A stretch of 64,000 nt of DNA, from positions 1-64,000 of the forward strand of contig JACEEZ010010936.1 of assembly GCA_016584305.1 (NCBI GenBank). Direction: 5' to 3'. This document shows positions 1-11,759 of the stretch, in pieces. The notes under the pieces were generated by a model that saw only the letters and a program-made list of their open reading frames with translations, did not search any database and was not told the DNA's origin. The position numbers were made by a program, and so were the translations under genes. The stretch is from Chionoecetes opilio (taxonomy: Eukaryota; Arthropoda; Malacostraca; Decapoda; Majidae). Positions within the stretch are counted from its first letter, which is position 1. Every line of letters begins with the position of its first letter.

Positions 1-172
1 TAGGCTTTTGATTAATACGCCTGTCTTGTGATCTTGTCGCCGTATCGAGGCCGCCCGTGAAGACGGGGCGGAGGGCTGGAGGGTGTGTATTGTTATGGGC
101 GTCAGTAGGTTTTCATAACCAGTTATCTTGACGCGCGGATATCAGTGTGTCGTATTTAACACGTCCTTTGAT

Positions 173-1339
173 TTAAGGGGAGAGTCCGCCGTGAAAATAT
201 GAAGAACAAAATAATATACGAATTTGAGTTATTGTCTATGGCACACCCTATCCTTTGGCTTTCGAATAGTATTTTTTTCAGTTGTACATTTTTTTAAATG
301 CCCATAGCGAGGGGCATTTAAACTTTCAAAACTTGTAAAAAAAAAAAAATTTAAATATGAATTTTTTGGGATAATTTTCCCATATATCAAAACTAAGCCT
401 TTTAATAAAAAACAACAGCAATCTTCAGGGTGAAGTTTGTAACCCAGGTAACAATTCTGGAACACAATTTGGATATGAAAGTGCACCTGTTCACAACAAT
501 TTTGGAACAATGTATACATCCAAAAGGACTAGAAAAGAAGAAAAGAGAAGAATTACACCGGAAAGACAACAAACAAAATGAGGAAGACAGACAAAGGAAT
601 TCCAACCGAAAGCTATGCACCTGGTGAATTTTGATCGAACCTTGCAACAATGAGGGGCGTGGCGCGCCCTGACACCCTCGCCTTTGAGCGATTAATTAAT
701 ACCTTTATAAGGGGGGACAAGGTGCAGATCCTTTTATGCATGCATTGATTTGTGATTACTGAACCCATAAAATTCATATGAAAGTAGCATTGACAGTATA
801 GTACCTTCACTGGAGTGCAGAAATTTTAGCAAAACTTCAACTGCGTTTTTCTCAAAACTAGTATAAAATGAACATAAAATTCATCTCTGCTTTTATTTTT
901 GGCACGATTTTCACGAAACCTTAGGACACACAAAATCAAATATCGTAGAAAAATCTGTTCTGTTTTTTGTTTTGTTTTAAAGTCTTAGTTTTGATGTATG
1001 GGAAAATTATCCTTAAATTTTTTTTTTTTTTTTTTTTTTTCAATATAAAAAAAGAAATTCGAAAACAATTTTCAAAATATTCTCAGAACAAATTGTTAGA
1101 ATAACAATGAATTATCATATGCTCCAGGATCAAAAAATGTGAGGATAAAAAAATGCTGAGACATCAATTTCAAATTTCATCAAAACCCCAACTATTTTTT
1201 TTTTTTTTTTTTCAAATTTTTCCTTTCATCTGATCAGCTTGAAATTTTCATGTGATAACAAGGGTATTAATATACACAACATATAAATTATTCATGACCG
1301 TAGATGCAATTTAAAATTCACGGCGGACTCTCCCCTTAA
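173..1339. mobile_element. TTAA-flanked terminal-inverted-repeat element
   Basis: The ends are inverted copies: TTAAGGGGAGAGTCCGCCGT at the left (from 173) and its reverse complement ending at 1339, about 23 bases each and perfect. TTAA at both edges (173-176 and 1336-1339) is the likely target duplication. A second, weaker inverted pair lies inside (about 368-402 against 979-1014), so the element can fold further. No transposase frame is visible, so it looks non-autonomous. TTAA duplications are known for piggyBac and Kolobok elements; which superfamily applies here is not settled. The element at 38943-39763 also starts GGGGA/GGGA next to TTAA. Confidence 0.8.
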
Positions 1340-1392
1340 CATTATGTGCAAAGATTCTATCAAAGAGGCTCTGAGCGTCGCCGCTCACCGAT

Positions 1393-1817
1393 ACCACCAC
1401 CAACACCACCACCACCACCACCAACCACCACCACACACACCCACCACCACCACAAACACCACCACCACACCACCACACCAACCACCCACCACACCACCAC
1501 TTACCACCACCTCTACCACCACCACTACCACCTGTTACACACACCAAACCACAACCACCACCACACCACCACCACCACCCCAACCACCACCACCTCTTCA
1601 ACACCACCCAGACCACCCCACACCACCACCACCACCACACCACCACCAAGCACCACACAGACCACCCACCACCACCACCACCACACCACCCACAACAACA
1701 ACCACACACACCAAACCACACCAAAAACACACCAACCACCACCACCTACACACACCATCACCACCATACACACCACCCACCACCACCACCACCACACCCA
1801 CGCCATCACCACACCAT
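1393..1817. repeat. CAC/CCA-rich imperfect microsatellite
   Basis: About 425 bases of imperfect CAC/CCA trinucleotide and CA dinucleotide repeats. Both strands are open here only because of the composition; the His/Pro/Thr-rich and Gly/Val/Trp-rich frames are not genes. Confidence 0.95.
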
Positions 1818-2404
1818 TTTTTTAAGATACTTTTTTAAGAACTTTTTTCAAGAACAATTTAGCACTTTTCTTTTTCTTGTAAAAAATAAAAAATCAAGAA
1901 GGGGGTGGTGAAGCTAGGTTGGGGTTTGGTCGGGTTTAAATAGAAATATTTTTAAAGGGAGGGGATTAAAAATTTCTTTACCTGTGCAGCTTGGCACTTT
2001 CCCCTCTTTGTGTGGACGTCATTTCCATACCGTAGGGGTGGTTGTCACTGACATCTAGCTCTAAGGATAAGCCGATCTCTGAAGACCCTTTCCTCGCAGC
2101 CTGTCATGTTCTATTGCCCCCCCAGGAATTCCCCTGAAGCTGAAAAAAAAGTTATTTTGGGGGGATAGGAATGGTTTGATGTGGCAGGTTTTGGTTAGGT
2201 GCACGAAAAGTTCATTAGTAAAATGCCCAAGGTTATGAAATTATAAAAGAAAACTAGAATGCAAATTATTATATTTTTGAATATTTCAATATCCTAAATT
2301 ACTAATTATCACTCACTTTATAACCATGTCTAAGATGTCTCCTACATTGCTTAATTAACCTAAAACACTTAAAAGCCATTTACATTGTAAGACTATTCAC
2401 TATA
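1818..2404. other. No gene seen
   Basis: AT-rich spacer with several homopolymer runs. No exon, repeat family or motif could be recognised. Confidence 0.5.
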
Positions 2405-2772
2405 CAGTAAACCCTGGATAAACCCAACCAATTGGGGGGAAGGGTCGATTGCAATATCCGATAGTTCGGTTTATAGGATGATCGGTTGTCCGCCTCATTG
2501 AGGGCGTTGTTCGGTCATACGTATTCAAACAAAGTTAACTATGTACAGTACTGTAGAGTAAAATATAATTTTGTACAAGGTAGTCGAATGGAGTAGTCCG
2601 TCCACAAACAATGAGGGCCGAGTGTAAGCTGAGACACACGGCCAGCCAACGTGTTCGGTCGGCTCACCAATCACCACATATACCAAACTAGAGTTCGGTA
2701 TATCAGAGGCTAGCTTGTTCGAAGGCAATACGGCATTCGGTTTAACGAGGTTCGGTTTATCAAGGGTTTGCT
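2405..2772. mobile_element. Short TA-type MITE
   Basis: The left end CAGTAAACCCTGGATAAACC follows TA at 2403-2404. The right end GGTTTATCAAGGGTTTGCTA is a degenerate inverted copy. GGTTTA motifs repeat near both ends. At about 370 bases with no coding capacity, it resembles the non-autonomous Tigger/mariner-type elements seen elsewhere in the window. Confidence 0.6.
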
Positions 2773-2945
2773 ATGGGTTTTTTTTTATTGTGGGTTATGC
2801 GAATGATAATACTATGTAAAGTTAGGTAGGTGGCTTATGAGTGCTAATATGGCTATAGTTAATTGTGGCTGGTGGGCGAGACATTAATTCCTAAACCCGA
2901 TAAATTTTCACTGACTGTCTCGGTCATCGCATCATCCCATCGCAT

Positions 2946-3416
2946 GATGGTTATGGATAGATAAAAATATTAACCATAAACTAACCCTTTTTTTCACTGA
3001 ATAATGAAAATTAACGGTAGATAACGGGTTCTCATCATCTAAAAGAACAATTAATAAGATATGTAAGTGGAGAAAGAATAGCTAATCTACCCGGATAAAT
3101 ATTTAGTTTAATCAAGCCAAAACATATAAATAGCCAAAAAACAATTAAAATGTTTACCTTGATGAGACCAAACAATCAAGGAATAAAGGTTAGTTTTCTT
3201 GATTCAGCCTTTTACCTAAGAATCCAATCAAGGGGAGGAACTAACCTAACTCTAATATACACTGAAATTAACTTAACAGAAGTTACCCAAAAAACAAAAA
3301 GATAAGGACCGGTGTCACACAATACGTAATATACCATAAGCAAGAGTTACACATACCCTCGGTAATGTTGGTGTTTATACTGAAAAAATTTCAAGATTTA
3401 TCTATCCATAACCATC
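2946..3416. mobile_element. Small inverted-repeat element
   Basis: GATGGTTATGGATAGATAAA at 2946-2965 is found as an exact 20-base reverse complement at 3397-3416. The AT-rich spacer has no gene. It is probably a MITE, but no clear target duplication is visible. Confidence 0.5.
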
Positions 3417-3725
3417 AGTACTTCAACTTGTAATAAATATTGGTAAATATACAGTTTCAACCAATACTCCCTATTGTAATCTCCCGACATAAATTGTTGG
3501 GCCGCTCCCCTCCAGACCCCCCTTCTAGTTTACTAGCCTTACCTGGGCATTGATAACATAACCTAACCTCACTGTGGGGGTTTCGCCCCCTCCCCAAAAC
3601 CCCCTTCTGTTATTTCTAATTTCCGACGGCTGTTGTAGGGGTTAGAAATACGTACTCCTTATAATGAGACCTAAATATTTCTTTGCAATCATTGCCTTCC
3701 TATAAGTTAACTACAGCTACAAGAC

Positions 3726-4052
3726 CACCACCACACCTGCTTGGTACCTACTGCCCCAAACACACACACACCACCACCACCACACCTGCTGCCCCCCCCC
3801 ACACACCACCACACCTGCTGCCCCCCACACACCACCACACCTGCTGCCCCCACCACATACCACTACCACCAGCACACCTGCTGCCCCCACCGAAAAATGA
3901 TGACACTAATAACATCGCCGCCAGCGACTCACACACCTGCCTGGCACCTGTTACCCCACCACACACCACACCTGCCTGCCACCTGTTGCCAGCCCCACCA
4001 CACACCATACCTGCCTGCCACCTGTTGCCAGCCCCACCACACACCACCATGA
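3726..4052. repeat. CAC-rich imperfect tandem repeat
   Basis: Repeated CACACCTGCTGCCCCCACCA-like units of roughly 25-45 bases, interrupted once by a unique piece near 3893-3935. Compositionally similar to the array at 1393-1817 and to the CA-rich intron of the Tigger element at 10.9-11.6 kb. Confidence 0.85.
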
Positions 4053-4676
4053 ACTATGGAACATCAAAACAGGACGTAAAATGACGACACAATATCGCCG
4101 CCACGGACACAAACACTGTGCCAATGAGTGACGCTCATTCCACGGCCTCTTGCACTTATTTCGGTTATTAGTATACATGTCCCTACTCTTGCAACAATAG
4201 AAATTATCACAAATTAGTATTCACCATCAGAACTTACCTATATAAGTAGCTAGAGGATGAAATCAGCTACAGGAGACGGTGTTCCTTCCCATTACTATCT
4301 CTGGTAAATCTGCTGGTAAGCCGCTACTAGCCACAGGGAGCACTCGTAGGTTACCAGGAGATTTACAATATCATAAGTGTTTGCTGAATAGGGTCTTGCC
4401 ATGTGCGCGGAGGTACGAGGAAATTTACCAGAGTTTTACCTAATAAATGGTTTGCTGAATCCACCCCTTGGGCTTGAACGTGTGTGTGCCTGTGTGTGTG
4501 TGGACCCTTGCTGTTAAAGACCAGAGATGGTCTATGGCTCTATGCCATACCATGAAAGATGGTAAACAGGCATAAGATTTGAAAAATATATATACGTATT
4601 ATTGGATTTTAAACAAAAGTTATAGTTGACTAGAAAGCTGTATGTACAATTATGACTTAGTAATGTTTTTTTTCAG
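4053..4676. other. B3GLCT intron 3' end, no further exon seen
   Basis: Ordinary sequence leading to a polypyrimidine tract and AG acceptor at 4675-4676. The preceding exon of the gene, which should carry the DDD (DXD-type) metal-binding motif, was not found between 1 and 4676, so it probably lies upstream of the window. Confidence 0.5.
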
Positions 4677-4821
4677 CATTGAGGCATTGAGTGAGCTGCT
4701 GGCTTGCTACGATCACACTCAGTTGGTGGCACTGGGAGAGAGGTATGGGTATGCAGCAGCCCTGCCTCATGGTTATGACTACATCACTGGGGGAGGCAGC
4801 ATGGTCTTCAGTAAGCCACTG
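4677..4821 (+). CDS. B3GLCT: Beta-1,3-glucosyltransferase, internal exon (first of three in window)
   Basis: B3GLCT transfers glucose from UDP-glucose to O-linked fucose on thrombospondin type 1 repeats in the ER lumen (family GT31, Fringe-like). The exon follows a strong acceptor (TTTTTTTTCAG) and encodes IEALSELLACYDHTQLVALG, then ERYGYA, then YDYITGGGSMVFSKPL. The GERYGY block and the ITGGG-MVFS block are hallmarks of the family. The first base completes a codon from the upstream exon. I place the donor at GTGGGT (4822), giving an exon that ends in phase 0 and joins in frame to VELLAS at 37153; an alternative donor, GTAAGC at 4811, would break the frame. The following intron is about 32 kb and is filled with transposons. 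Identification is by recognition of conserved blocks, not by search. Confidence 0.85.
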
Positions 4822-5440
4822 GTGGGTGAAACATTGACACTTCTGTAATCGGATTGGCAGGGCCGAGGTGGCTATCATTAACTATGTTCAATTTAGAATG
4901 TGTGGAAGAAAGTCGTAGAGTATGAACCCCGATATATTAAATAAGAAGTGGCAATTACTGCTCAGCCAATAATATCAAAAACACTACTGCTCTTAACTAG
5001 CATATAATATAAGCAGGGTATGTCCCCATATACTCCTGCACTGCAGCCTGAAGGAGAATATGCAGCAAGCATCCCAGCAACGATTACACCTCAGGCGCGG
5101 GGAGTGTTGGATGGCGTCGGATAGATCGAAGTGCAGTCTGGAAGGCGCCAATTCTCCATGCAGTGCTTCAGGGATATAAGCAGCAGCTTGTGGTTAAAAG
5201 TGTTGTCAGTTGATAGCTGGAGCTTTCTGCCTTCCCAGTGTAGAGCGGCTATGGAATACCTAGCTAGCTATCCCTCCTACCTCTGACACGGTGGGGTGTT
5301 GACGTGGCAGCCGTCCTCAAGCACACGTTGAGGACATGTAATCAGCAGCCACTGATGGTCATCACCTTGATAGTAAGGAACGCATGTGAAAAGATGCTCA
5401 CTACTGGATAATTTAACGAATGCTTAATGGTCTATTAGGA

Positions 5441-5471
<31 letters not shown>

Positions 5472-5472
5472 G
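4822..5472. other. B3GLCT: Start of 32 kb B3GLCT intron
   Basis: Unique-looking intron sequence with no recognised element, ending in a short AT run at about 5446-5472. Confidence 0.5.
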
Positions 5473-5519
5473 ATGATAGATAGTGATAGATAGATAGATA
5501 GATAAAATAGATAGATAAT
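5473..5519. repeat. GATA microsatellite, left flank of foldback element
   Basis: Imperfect GATA repeats directly abutting the left arm of the foldback element. The same motif flanks the right arm, as if the element inserted into a GATA array. Confidence 0.85.
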
Positions 5520-6455
5520 GCGCGCCAAAGCATTGTTCGCCGCATCATAACAGACGCTGCCATAGGAATTCTGAAATGTCTCTATAGCGCCAGTAACTGC
5601 TGAGAGAGATTCCACATTGGCAGCTTGTTTAAGCACGGGCACTGTGGGCAGTCTATAAGACCGTTGAGGGAATGGTCAGATGCCACTTATCCATTATGAC
5701 GAGCTTTTGAAAGGATCGCCTCACTCTCCGCGAGTATTGAACAGACGCGTTGTATAACTATCATTATTTGTCATATGTGACAAGACCTAACAAGGGAAAT
5801 TAAAGTTATGTGACCCTACCCAAGGCAAAGAGGCCAGGAAGAAATATCAAGATGTGGGTGTTACGATGAAATGTGTATGAATTGGTGGAGATTCTGAAGG
5901 GTGCGGTGGGCACACCATAACTAAGCAAGGCCGGGCAGGATGTAAAACATCATCAGCACCGTACATTCATGTGGATCACCATCCTCAATAAACCCAAGAA
6001 AATTATTACGATTGACATTTCTCCTCGTGTGCCACTTCTTTATGTTATGGGTTGCCCCCCGCCACCCTTCAGAACTCTCCACCTACTTCGTCACACATTT
6101 CCTCGTCACCCACATCCTTGATATTCTATCCTCTGCCTCTCTGCCTTGTGTAGGGTCACAATAACTTTAATTTGCTCCTTTGTTAGTCTTTCTTGTCACC
6201 ATTAGAACATATGATAGTTTATACTCACGCGCGTCCTGTTCAATTACTCGCGGATAGTGAGGCGATCCTTTTCAAAGCTTCGGCTCTATAATTGACAATG
6301 CATCGACATTCCCTCAAGCGTCTTGATGACTGCCGAACATGCCGTGCCTTTAACAGCTGCCATGTAGATATCTCTCAGATAGTTACTATGCGCTATAGAT
6401 AATTTTCAGAATCCTAGGAGCGTCTGTTTTGAGGGGCGAACAATGCTTGGCGCGC
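5520..6455. mobile_element. Long foldback (inverted-repeat) element, 936 bp
   Basis: The left end GCGCGCCAAAGCATTGTTCG and right end AACAATGCTTGGCGCGC are inverted copies. The similarity continues inward almost to the centre near 5988: for example CAGACGCT, GAGGGAAT, GATCGCCTCACT, CGCGAGTA, ATTAAAGTTAT and GACCCTAC all recur inverted in the right arm, in mirrored order. Each arm is about 430 bases, with obvious small indels between arms. No coding frame is convincing. Both ends sit in GATA repeats. I know no named family with these ends. Confidence 0.8.
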
Positions 6456-6457
6456 TG

Positions 6458-6915
6458 TTAGATAGATGATGATGGATAGATAGATAGATAGATAGATAGA
6501 AAATAGATGGATAGATAGATAGATGAGATAGATGGATAGATAGGATAGATAGATAGATATGATAGATGATAGATAGATAGATGGATGGATGGATGGATAG
6601 ATAGATAGATATAGATAGATAGATGGATAGATAGATGATGGATGGATGAGATAGATAGTAGATGATGGATGGATGGATGATGGATGGTGATGGTATGGAT
6701 GGATGGATGGATGGATGGATGGATGGATGGATGGATGGATGGATGGATGGATGGATGGATGGATGGATGGATGGATGGATGGATGGATGGATGGATGGAT
6801 GGATGGATGGATGGATGGATGGATGGATGGATGGATGGATGGATGGATGGATTGGATGGATGGATGGATGGATGGATGGATGGATGGATGGATGGATGGA
6901 TGGATGGATGGATAT
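6458..6915. repeat. GATA then GGAT microsatellite array
   Basis: Irregular GATA/GATG repeats to about 6690, then an almost pure GGAT tetranucleotide tract to 6912. The apparent Met-Asp-Gly-Trp reading frames are only the translated repeat. A TA-flanked transposon begins at 6917. Confidence 0.95.
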
Positions 6916-7211
6916 ACAGTGGTACCTTGGCTTACGAGTTTAATTCGTTCATTGATCGAGCTCGTAACTCAATTTGCTCGTATATCAAATCAGTTTTCCC
7001 CATTGAAATTAATTGAAATACCATTAATCCGTTCCAGCCCCCAAAAAACCACCCCCATTTTTTGACTGTACCTATATGACTGGACTGCACTCACCCTCTG
7101 CCATTTGCATTCGCCAGTGTTTACACTCTGTGTATCAGCTGTGGGTGGAACTGCCGCTAAACATACTGCACTCACCCTCCACCATTTGCATTCGCCATGT
7201 TTATACTCTGT

Positions 7212-7290
7212 CATAGACCACTGTAAACCTGGACTGCGCACAGAATATCAGCCTGTCGCACAAGGGCCTGAAGTTAGAGGGCCGCTCGGA

Positions 7291-7335
<45 letters not shown>

Positions 7336-8165
7336 CGGATCATATAGACTGGTTTATCAGTATATATGATATACTGTAGTCTTCGTAAATGTTTGTTCTG
7401 TAATATTATCAAATAAAAACAGTAAACACGTCTAAAGAAATGCCATTACGAACTCTGAAAAAATATGCATGAACTTAATATTCACTTAAACTCTTCGCCG
7501 TTTAAAACTTTGCAAGTCAACTTTTATCATGAAGGGTATCAATAGAAGCACAATTTTATTAGCTTTTCATAGATATATTTCGTTTTTGGATAAATGAATT
7601 AGAACCATGCATAATTAGCGTTAATAAATAATAAAATCATCAATCGGGTAATTTTTTCAACGATTGTTGTATGTTATTTATTTACTTAGATATTTCTTTT
7701 TCTGATAACGAATTAGCACCATGTATATATAGCGTTAACTAAATAAATAACCTTCAATCGGAAATTACCCGCTTGATGATTTTATTTATTTTATTTAATG
7801 CTAATTTATGCATGATTCTAATTCATTTATCAGAAAACGAAATACATCAATGGAAAGCTAATAAAATTGCGCTTCTATTGATACCCTTCATGATAAAAGT
7901 TGACTAGCAAAGTTTTAAGTGGCGAAGAGTTGAAGTGAATCAGTCTTGTAATGGCATTTTTTTAGCGTGTTTTACTGTTTTTTATTTGATAATATTATAG
8001 AACAAACATTTACGAAGATTACAGTATATCATATATACTGATAAACCAGTCTATATGATAGTCCATAGACCACTATATCTCTTTGTCGGGCGGGGCAGGC
8101 CGCTATGCAGGCTGGCAATTTCAAAACATTGTCGCGTGAACAGTCCAGAGATATAGTGGTCTATG
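7212..8165. mobile_element. Foldback element containing a 721 bp palindrome
   Basis: Ends are inverted (CATAGACCACT at 7212 and AGTGGTCTATG at 8155-8165) and flanked by a direct repeat ACTCTGT (7205-7211 and 8166-8172). Removing the insert restores the tandem repeat of the host element (ACTCTGTGTATCAGC). The core, 7339-8059, is one long palindrome centred near 7699: GACTGGTTTATCAGTATAT at the left is matched by ATATACTGATAAACCAGTC at the right. The right end also carries a separate hairpin with a perfect 19-base stem (8064-8082 and 8147-8165). The core is related to 40551-41324 and to a fragment at 29327-29435. Confidence 0.75.
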
Positions 8166-8345
8166 ACTCTGTGTATCAGCTGTTGGAAACAGCTGTGGGT
8201 GGAACTGCCGCTAAACGTACTGCACTCACCCTCCACCATTTGCATTCGCCAGTGTTTATACTCTGTGTATCAGCTGTTGGAAACAGCTGTGGATGGAACT
8301 GCCGCTAAATGTACTGCACTCACCCTCTGCCATTTGCAATCGCCT
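8166..8345. repeat. ~110 bp tandem repeat within Tigger-like element
   Basis: Successive copies of CTGTGTATCAGCTG, GGAACTGCCGCTAAA, CTGCACTCACCCTC and CATTTGCA. Further copies at about 7085-7204 on the other side of the foldback insertion show the array was once continuous. Confidence 0.75.
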
Positions 8346-8620
8346 GTGTGACCACAAACACAACAAGATGCTTCCACGGCGAGGTACCACGTGAAGTGAA
8401 CGAGTGAGATGCGGGATGGTGGGCGGATGTTTGTGGCGTTCGCTGCGCCAACTAGTCGGCGGCGTATCTGAGCTCACTCGTAACAACAAAAAAAAAAAAA
8501 AAAAATCTCTAGTAACTCTGATTTTGGCTCGCAACTCAGAGCAAAAAATCGACCGAGCGACTGCTCATAACTCGGAAAAATTGTAAGTTCGGGCACTCGT
8601 ACGTCAAGGTACCAGTATAC

Positions 8621-8652
<32 letters not shown>

Positions 8653-8686
8653 TATATATAGATATATATATATTATATAATATATA
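8621..8686. repeat. TA dinucleotide repeat
   Basis: Imperfect TA repeat between two TA-targeting transposons (ends at 8615 and 8687). Confidence 0.9.
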
Positions 8687-9071
8687 CTGTCGGACCCCGC
8701 CGAACACGACAGTTACGGTCCTGACCCCGTCGTGCACGGCAAAATTCGTTTTCGGCGAATAACAGGTTCAATAGGAAATAGGGGTTACGTTCCCAGAGCC
8801 ATCACTTTTTGGGGGTCAAAAAAAAAATTTACTTTTTTTTGATCAGTAAAAAATAGGTTACGTTCCCAGACCCTCATTTTTGGAGGGTAAAAAATGTTTA
8901 CTACTATTTGGGGTGAATAAGATGAAGGAAACAACTGTTATTACAATAATTTTTTATTAATAATAAAAAATACCTTAAACTAGAAATGGTTTTCATTAAC
9001 TATAAAAAAATAGAGGTAACAGGCTGCTTGGCTGGTGTAGCAGGAGGCATGGCTGGTGTGCTGGGTGGAGA

Positions 9072-10431
9072 TCACTCACTGTCTGTATCATCTGGATCAT
9101 CAAGCCACATAATGGGATGGGAGAACAGATGACATTGATGAGGTAGTATTATCTGGTGTAGCAGGAGTACAGGCTGCCTGGCTGGTGTAGTAACAGGAGG
9201 TGTAGCAGGTGTAGAATGCTTCTTGGCTGGTGTGCTGGCTGGAGATGGTTTGAAGAAAGCTGTGATGGGCTTTTGGCAAGCAGAGGCCTCCATGCTCCTT
9301 AAAGTTTCCTTGTAGGGTATAAGGCCTTCATCCACAACTCTCTTGAACTTGATGCTCCTCTCCTGTATGGGGTCTTGGTCAGTGAGAGCTCTGTCAAGTT
9401 ATCTGCTTCCCTCAGCAAGTTTCTCAATTTCATGATGGTAAACACAGGCCTTGTCTCTGTGTTGTCATCTCATCAGCATCATCACCTGCTTGGTCATCCT
9501 CATTCATCTGGATATCTCTTCCACTGAAGGCTCTGCTCCATGGGAGTCAATGAGTTCTGCCACATCCTCCTCAGTCATGTCAGAGAAGCCTTCACCCCCA
9601 ACAGTGTGTGCCAGGTCTACAATGTCCTTCATTTGCTGAGTGACTGCAGGAACCCATTGAGTCGTTGACACACTCAGGCCAGAGTGCATACCAACAGGCA
9701 TTAAGGGTGCTTGGCTTCACTTCATCCCATGCCTGCTTGATGGTCAAAAGAGCATGTCGGATGTTGTACTGCTTCCAGAAGTCCATGAGAGTCATCGTGC
9801 TGTCGTCTTCCATCCTCTTGAGTGCTTCTCTGTACACAGCCCTCTGGTAGTTGCACTTGAATGTCTTGATCACACCCATGTCCATCGGTTGCAACAGGGA
9901 AGTTGTCCTTGGGGGAAGGTAGGAAACGCACACATTCGGATGGTCCAGTTAAGTGCCTGTGAAGTGTGTCCACCAGCATTATCCACTAGCAGAACTGCCT
10001 TAAATGCCAGATTTTTCTTGGACATGTAGAGCTGCACTTCTGGCACAAAATGTTCGTGAACCACTCCTCAAACACCTTCGCTGTCACCCATGCCTTCTTT
10101 GTTTGATTTCATACCACTGACAGAAAACGCTTGTTGAGTCCCTTCAGAGCACGGGGGTTGGCAGCACGATACACAAGGAGCGGTTTAATCTTGCAGTCCC
10201 CTGCAGCATTCCCCACAAACAGCAGTGTCAGACGGTCCTTAAATGCCTTGAATCCTGGTAACTTCTTGACTTCCTTGTGGATGTAAGTCCTATTGCCCAT
10301 TTTCTTGTAAAATAGGCCAGTTTCGTCCGCGTTGAACACCTGCTCAGGTAGGTAGTCACTGTCTTCAATCAGGGACTTGAAGGTGCTGAGGTATGCCTGC
10401 GCCCCTTCCTTATCAGCTGACCCACTCTCAC
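9072..10431 (-). pseudogene. Tigger transposase exon 3: DDE catalytic domain and PIP-box tail
   Basis: The acceptor TTTTTTTTCACAG precedes the exon. It encodes GESGSADKEGAQAYLSTFKS, then FNADETGLFYKK (first catalytic Asp at 10325-10327), FVPEVQLY, LLVDNAGGHT (second Asp at 9981-9983), LPPRTTSLLQPMDMG (third Asp at 9880-9882), an acidic region MTEEDVAELI, and a C-terminal QKPITAFF at 9252-9275 that fits the PCNA-interacting (PIP) consensus. It ends DDPDDTDSE. At least three frameshifts separate these blocks (for example near 10045 and 9960). PCNA binding is reported for the Drosophila pogo transposase; for this protein it is inferred from the motif only. Confidence 0.75.
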
Positions 10432-10433
10432 CT

Positions 10434-10596
10434 GTGAAAAAAAACGAAGAAAAAACCTTTTCATTATGGGAATATGGAAGTCAATAGATAGATAGATAGA
10501 TGTGTGAAAAAATATTTAATGCTCTTCATTACGGGAATATAGAAAACGAGTCAATATTAGATAGATGAAGTGTGAAAATATATTAAATGTTTTTAC
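10434..10596 (-). other. Tigger intron 2
   Basis: Short AT-rich intron between GTAAAA (donor) and TTTCACAG (acceptor), read on the - strand, with two TAGATAGA-containing near-repeats. Confidence 0.6.
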
Positions 10597-10790
10597 CTGT
10601 GCGAGCAATGTGTGCAGGCTAAAACGCTGCTTGAATCTATGGAACCACCCATGGCGGCAATAAACCCGGGGGCAGGGGAGGATCCAGAGGCTCCTTCTCT
10701 GCTAGGTGGTCGTAGATGCTCCTCGCCTTTTCCCTGATGGCTACGCCGTCCACGTTGCTCTTCCGCTGGTCCACTTGCTCTGATATCCAC
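10597..10790 (-). pseudogene. Tigger transposase exon 2: CENP-B-type HTH DNA-binding domain
   Basis: Encodes WISEQVDQRKSNVDGVAIRE, then KARSIYDHLAEKE, then in a shifted frame GWFHRFKQRFSLH. This is the HTH_Tnp_Tc5/CENP-B second DNA-binding module that recognises transposon ends. The acceptor is CATAACAG before GTGG; the donor is ACAG before GTAAAA. One or two frameshifts interrupt it, between the EKEPLDP and GWFHRF blocks and again before the exon end. Confidence 0.7.
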
Positions 10791-10855
10791 CTGTTATGCG
10801 TAAATGACAAGAAAAAAACAATGCGTAAATACATGGTACTGTACAACGGTATGCC

Positions 10856-11590
<735 letters not shown>

Positions 11591-11759
11591 TAGTAATATA
11601 CGTAGTAACATAGGGTAAATAAACATACTTTATTCATATGAATAATAATTAACTCACCTGTAACACCCTTACACACCACCCGAGCACCTGTTAGCACACC
11701 ACATGTAGCAACACACACAATAACATAAACTTTATTTATATGAAAAATCATTAACTCAC

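Larger units (their letters stand above)
6917..8615. mobile_element. Tigger/pogo-like non-autonomous element with nested insertion
   Basis: The left end CAGTGGTACCTTGGCTTACG follows TA (6915-6916). The right end reads CGTACGTCAAGGTACCAG followed by TA (8616). The same ends occur, better preserved, at 31698-33068. Subterminal repeats of CTCGTAACTC type occur near both ends. The interior holds a roughly 110-base tandem repeat (CTGCACTCACCCTC, CATTTGCATTCGCC) that is split by the foldback element at 7212-8165. No intact transposase remains. Confidence 0.7.

Noticed and set aside
1344..1838. His/Pro/Thr-rich frames on the + strand
   Set aside because: CAC/CCA microsatellite; open only because of composition.
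3893..3935. AATGATGACACTAAT, which could encode a DDT motif like the DXD motif expected in the upstream B3GLCT exon
   Set aside because: It lacks the surrounding conserved residues, lies in a CAC repeat and has no matching splice sites.
6662..7065. Long Met-Asp-Gly-Trp repeat reading frames
   Set aside because: They are the translated GGAT tetranucleotide microsatellite, open in all three forward frames; not genes.
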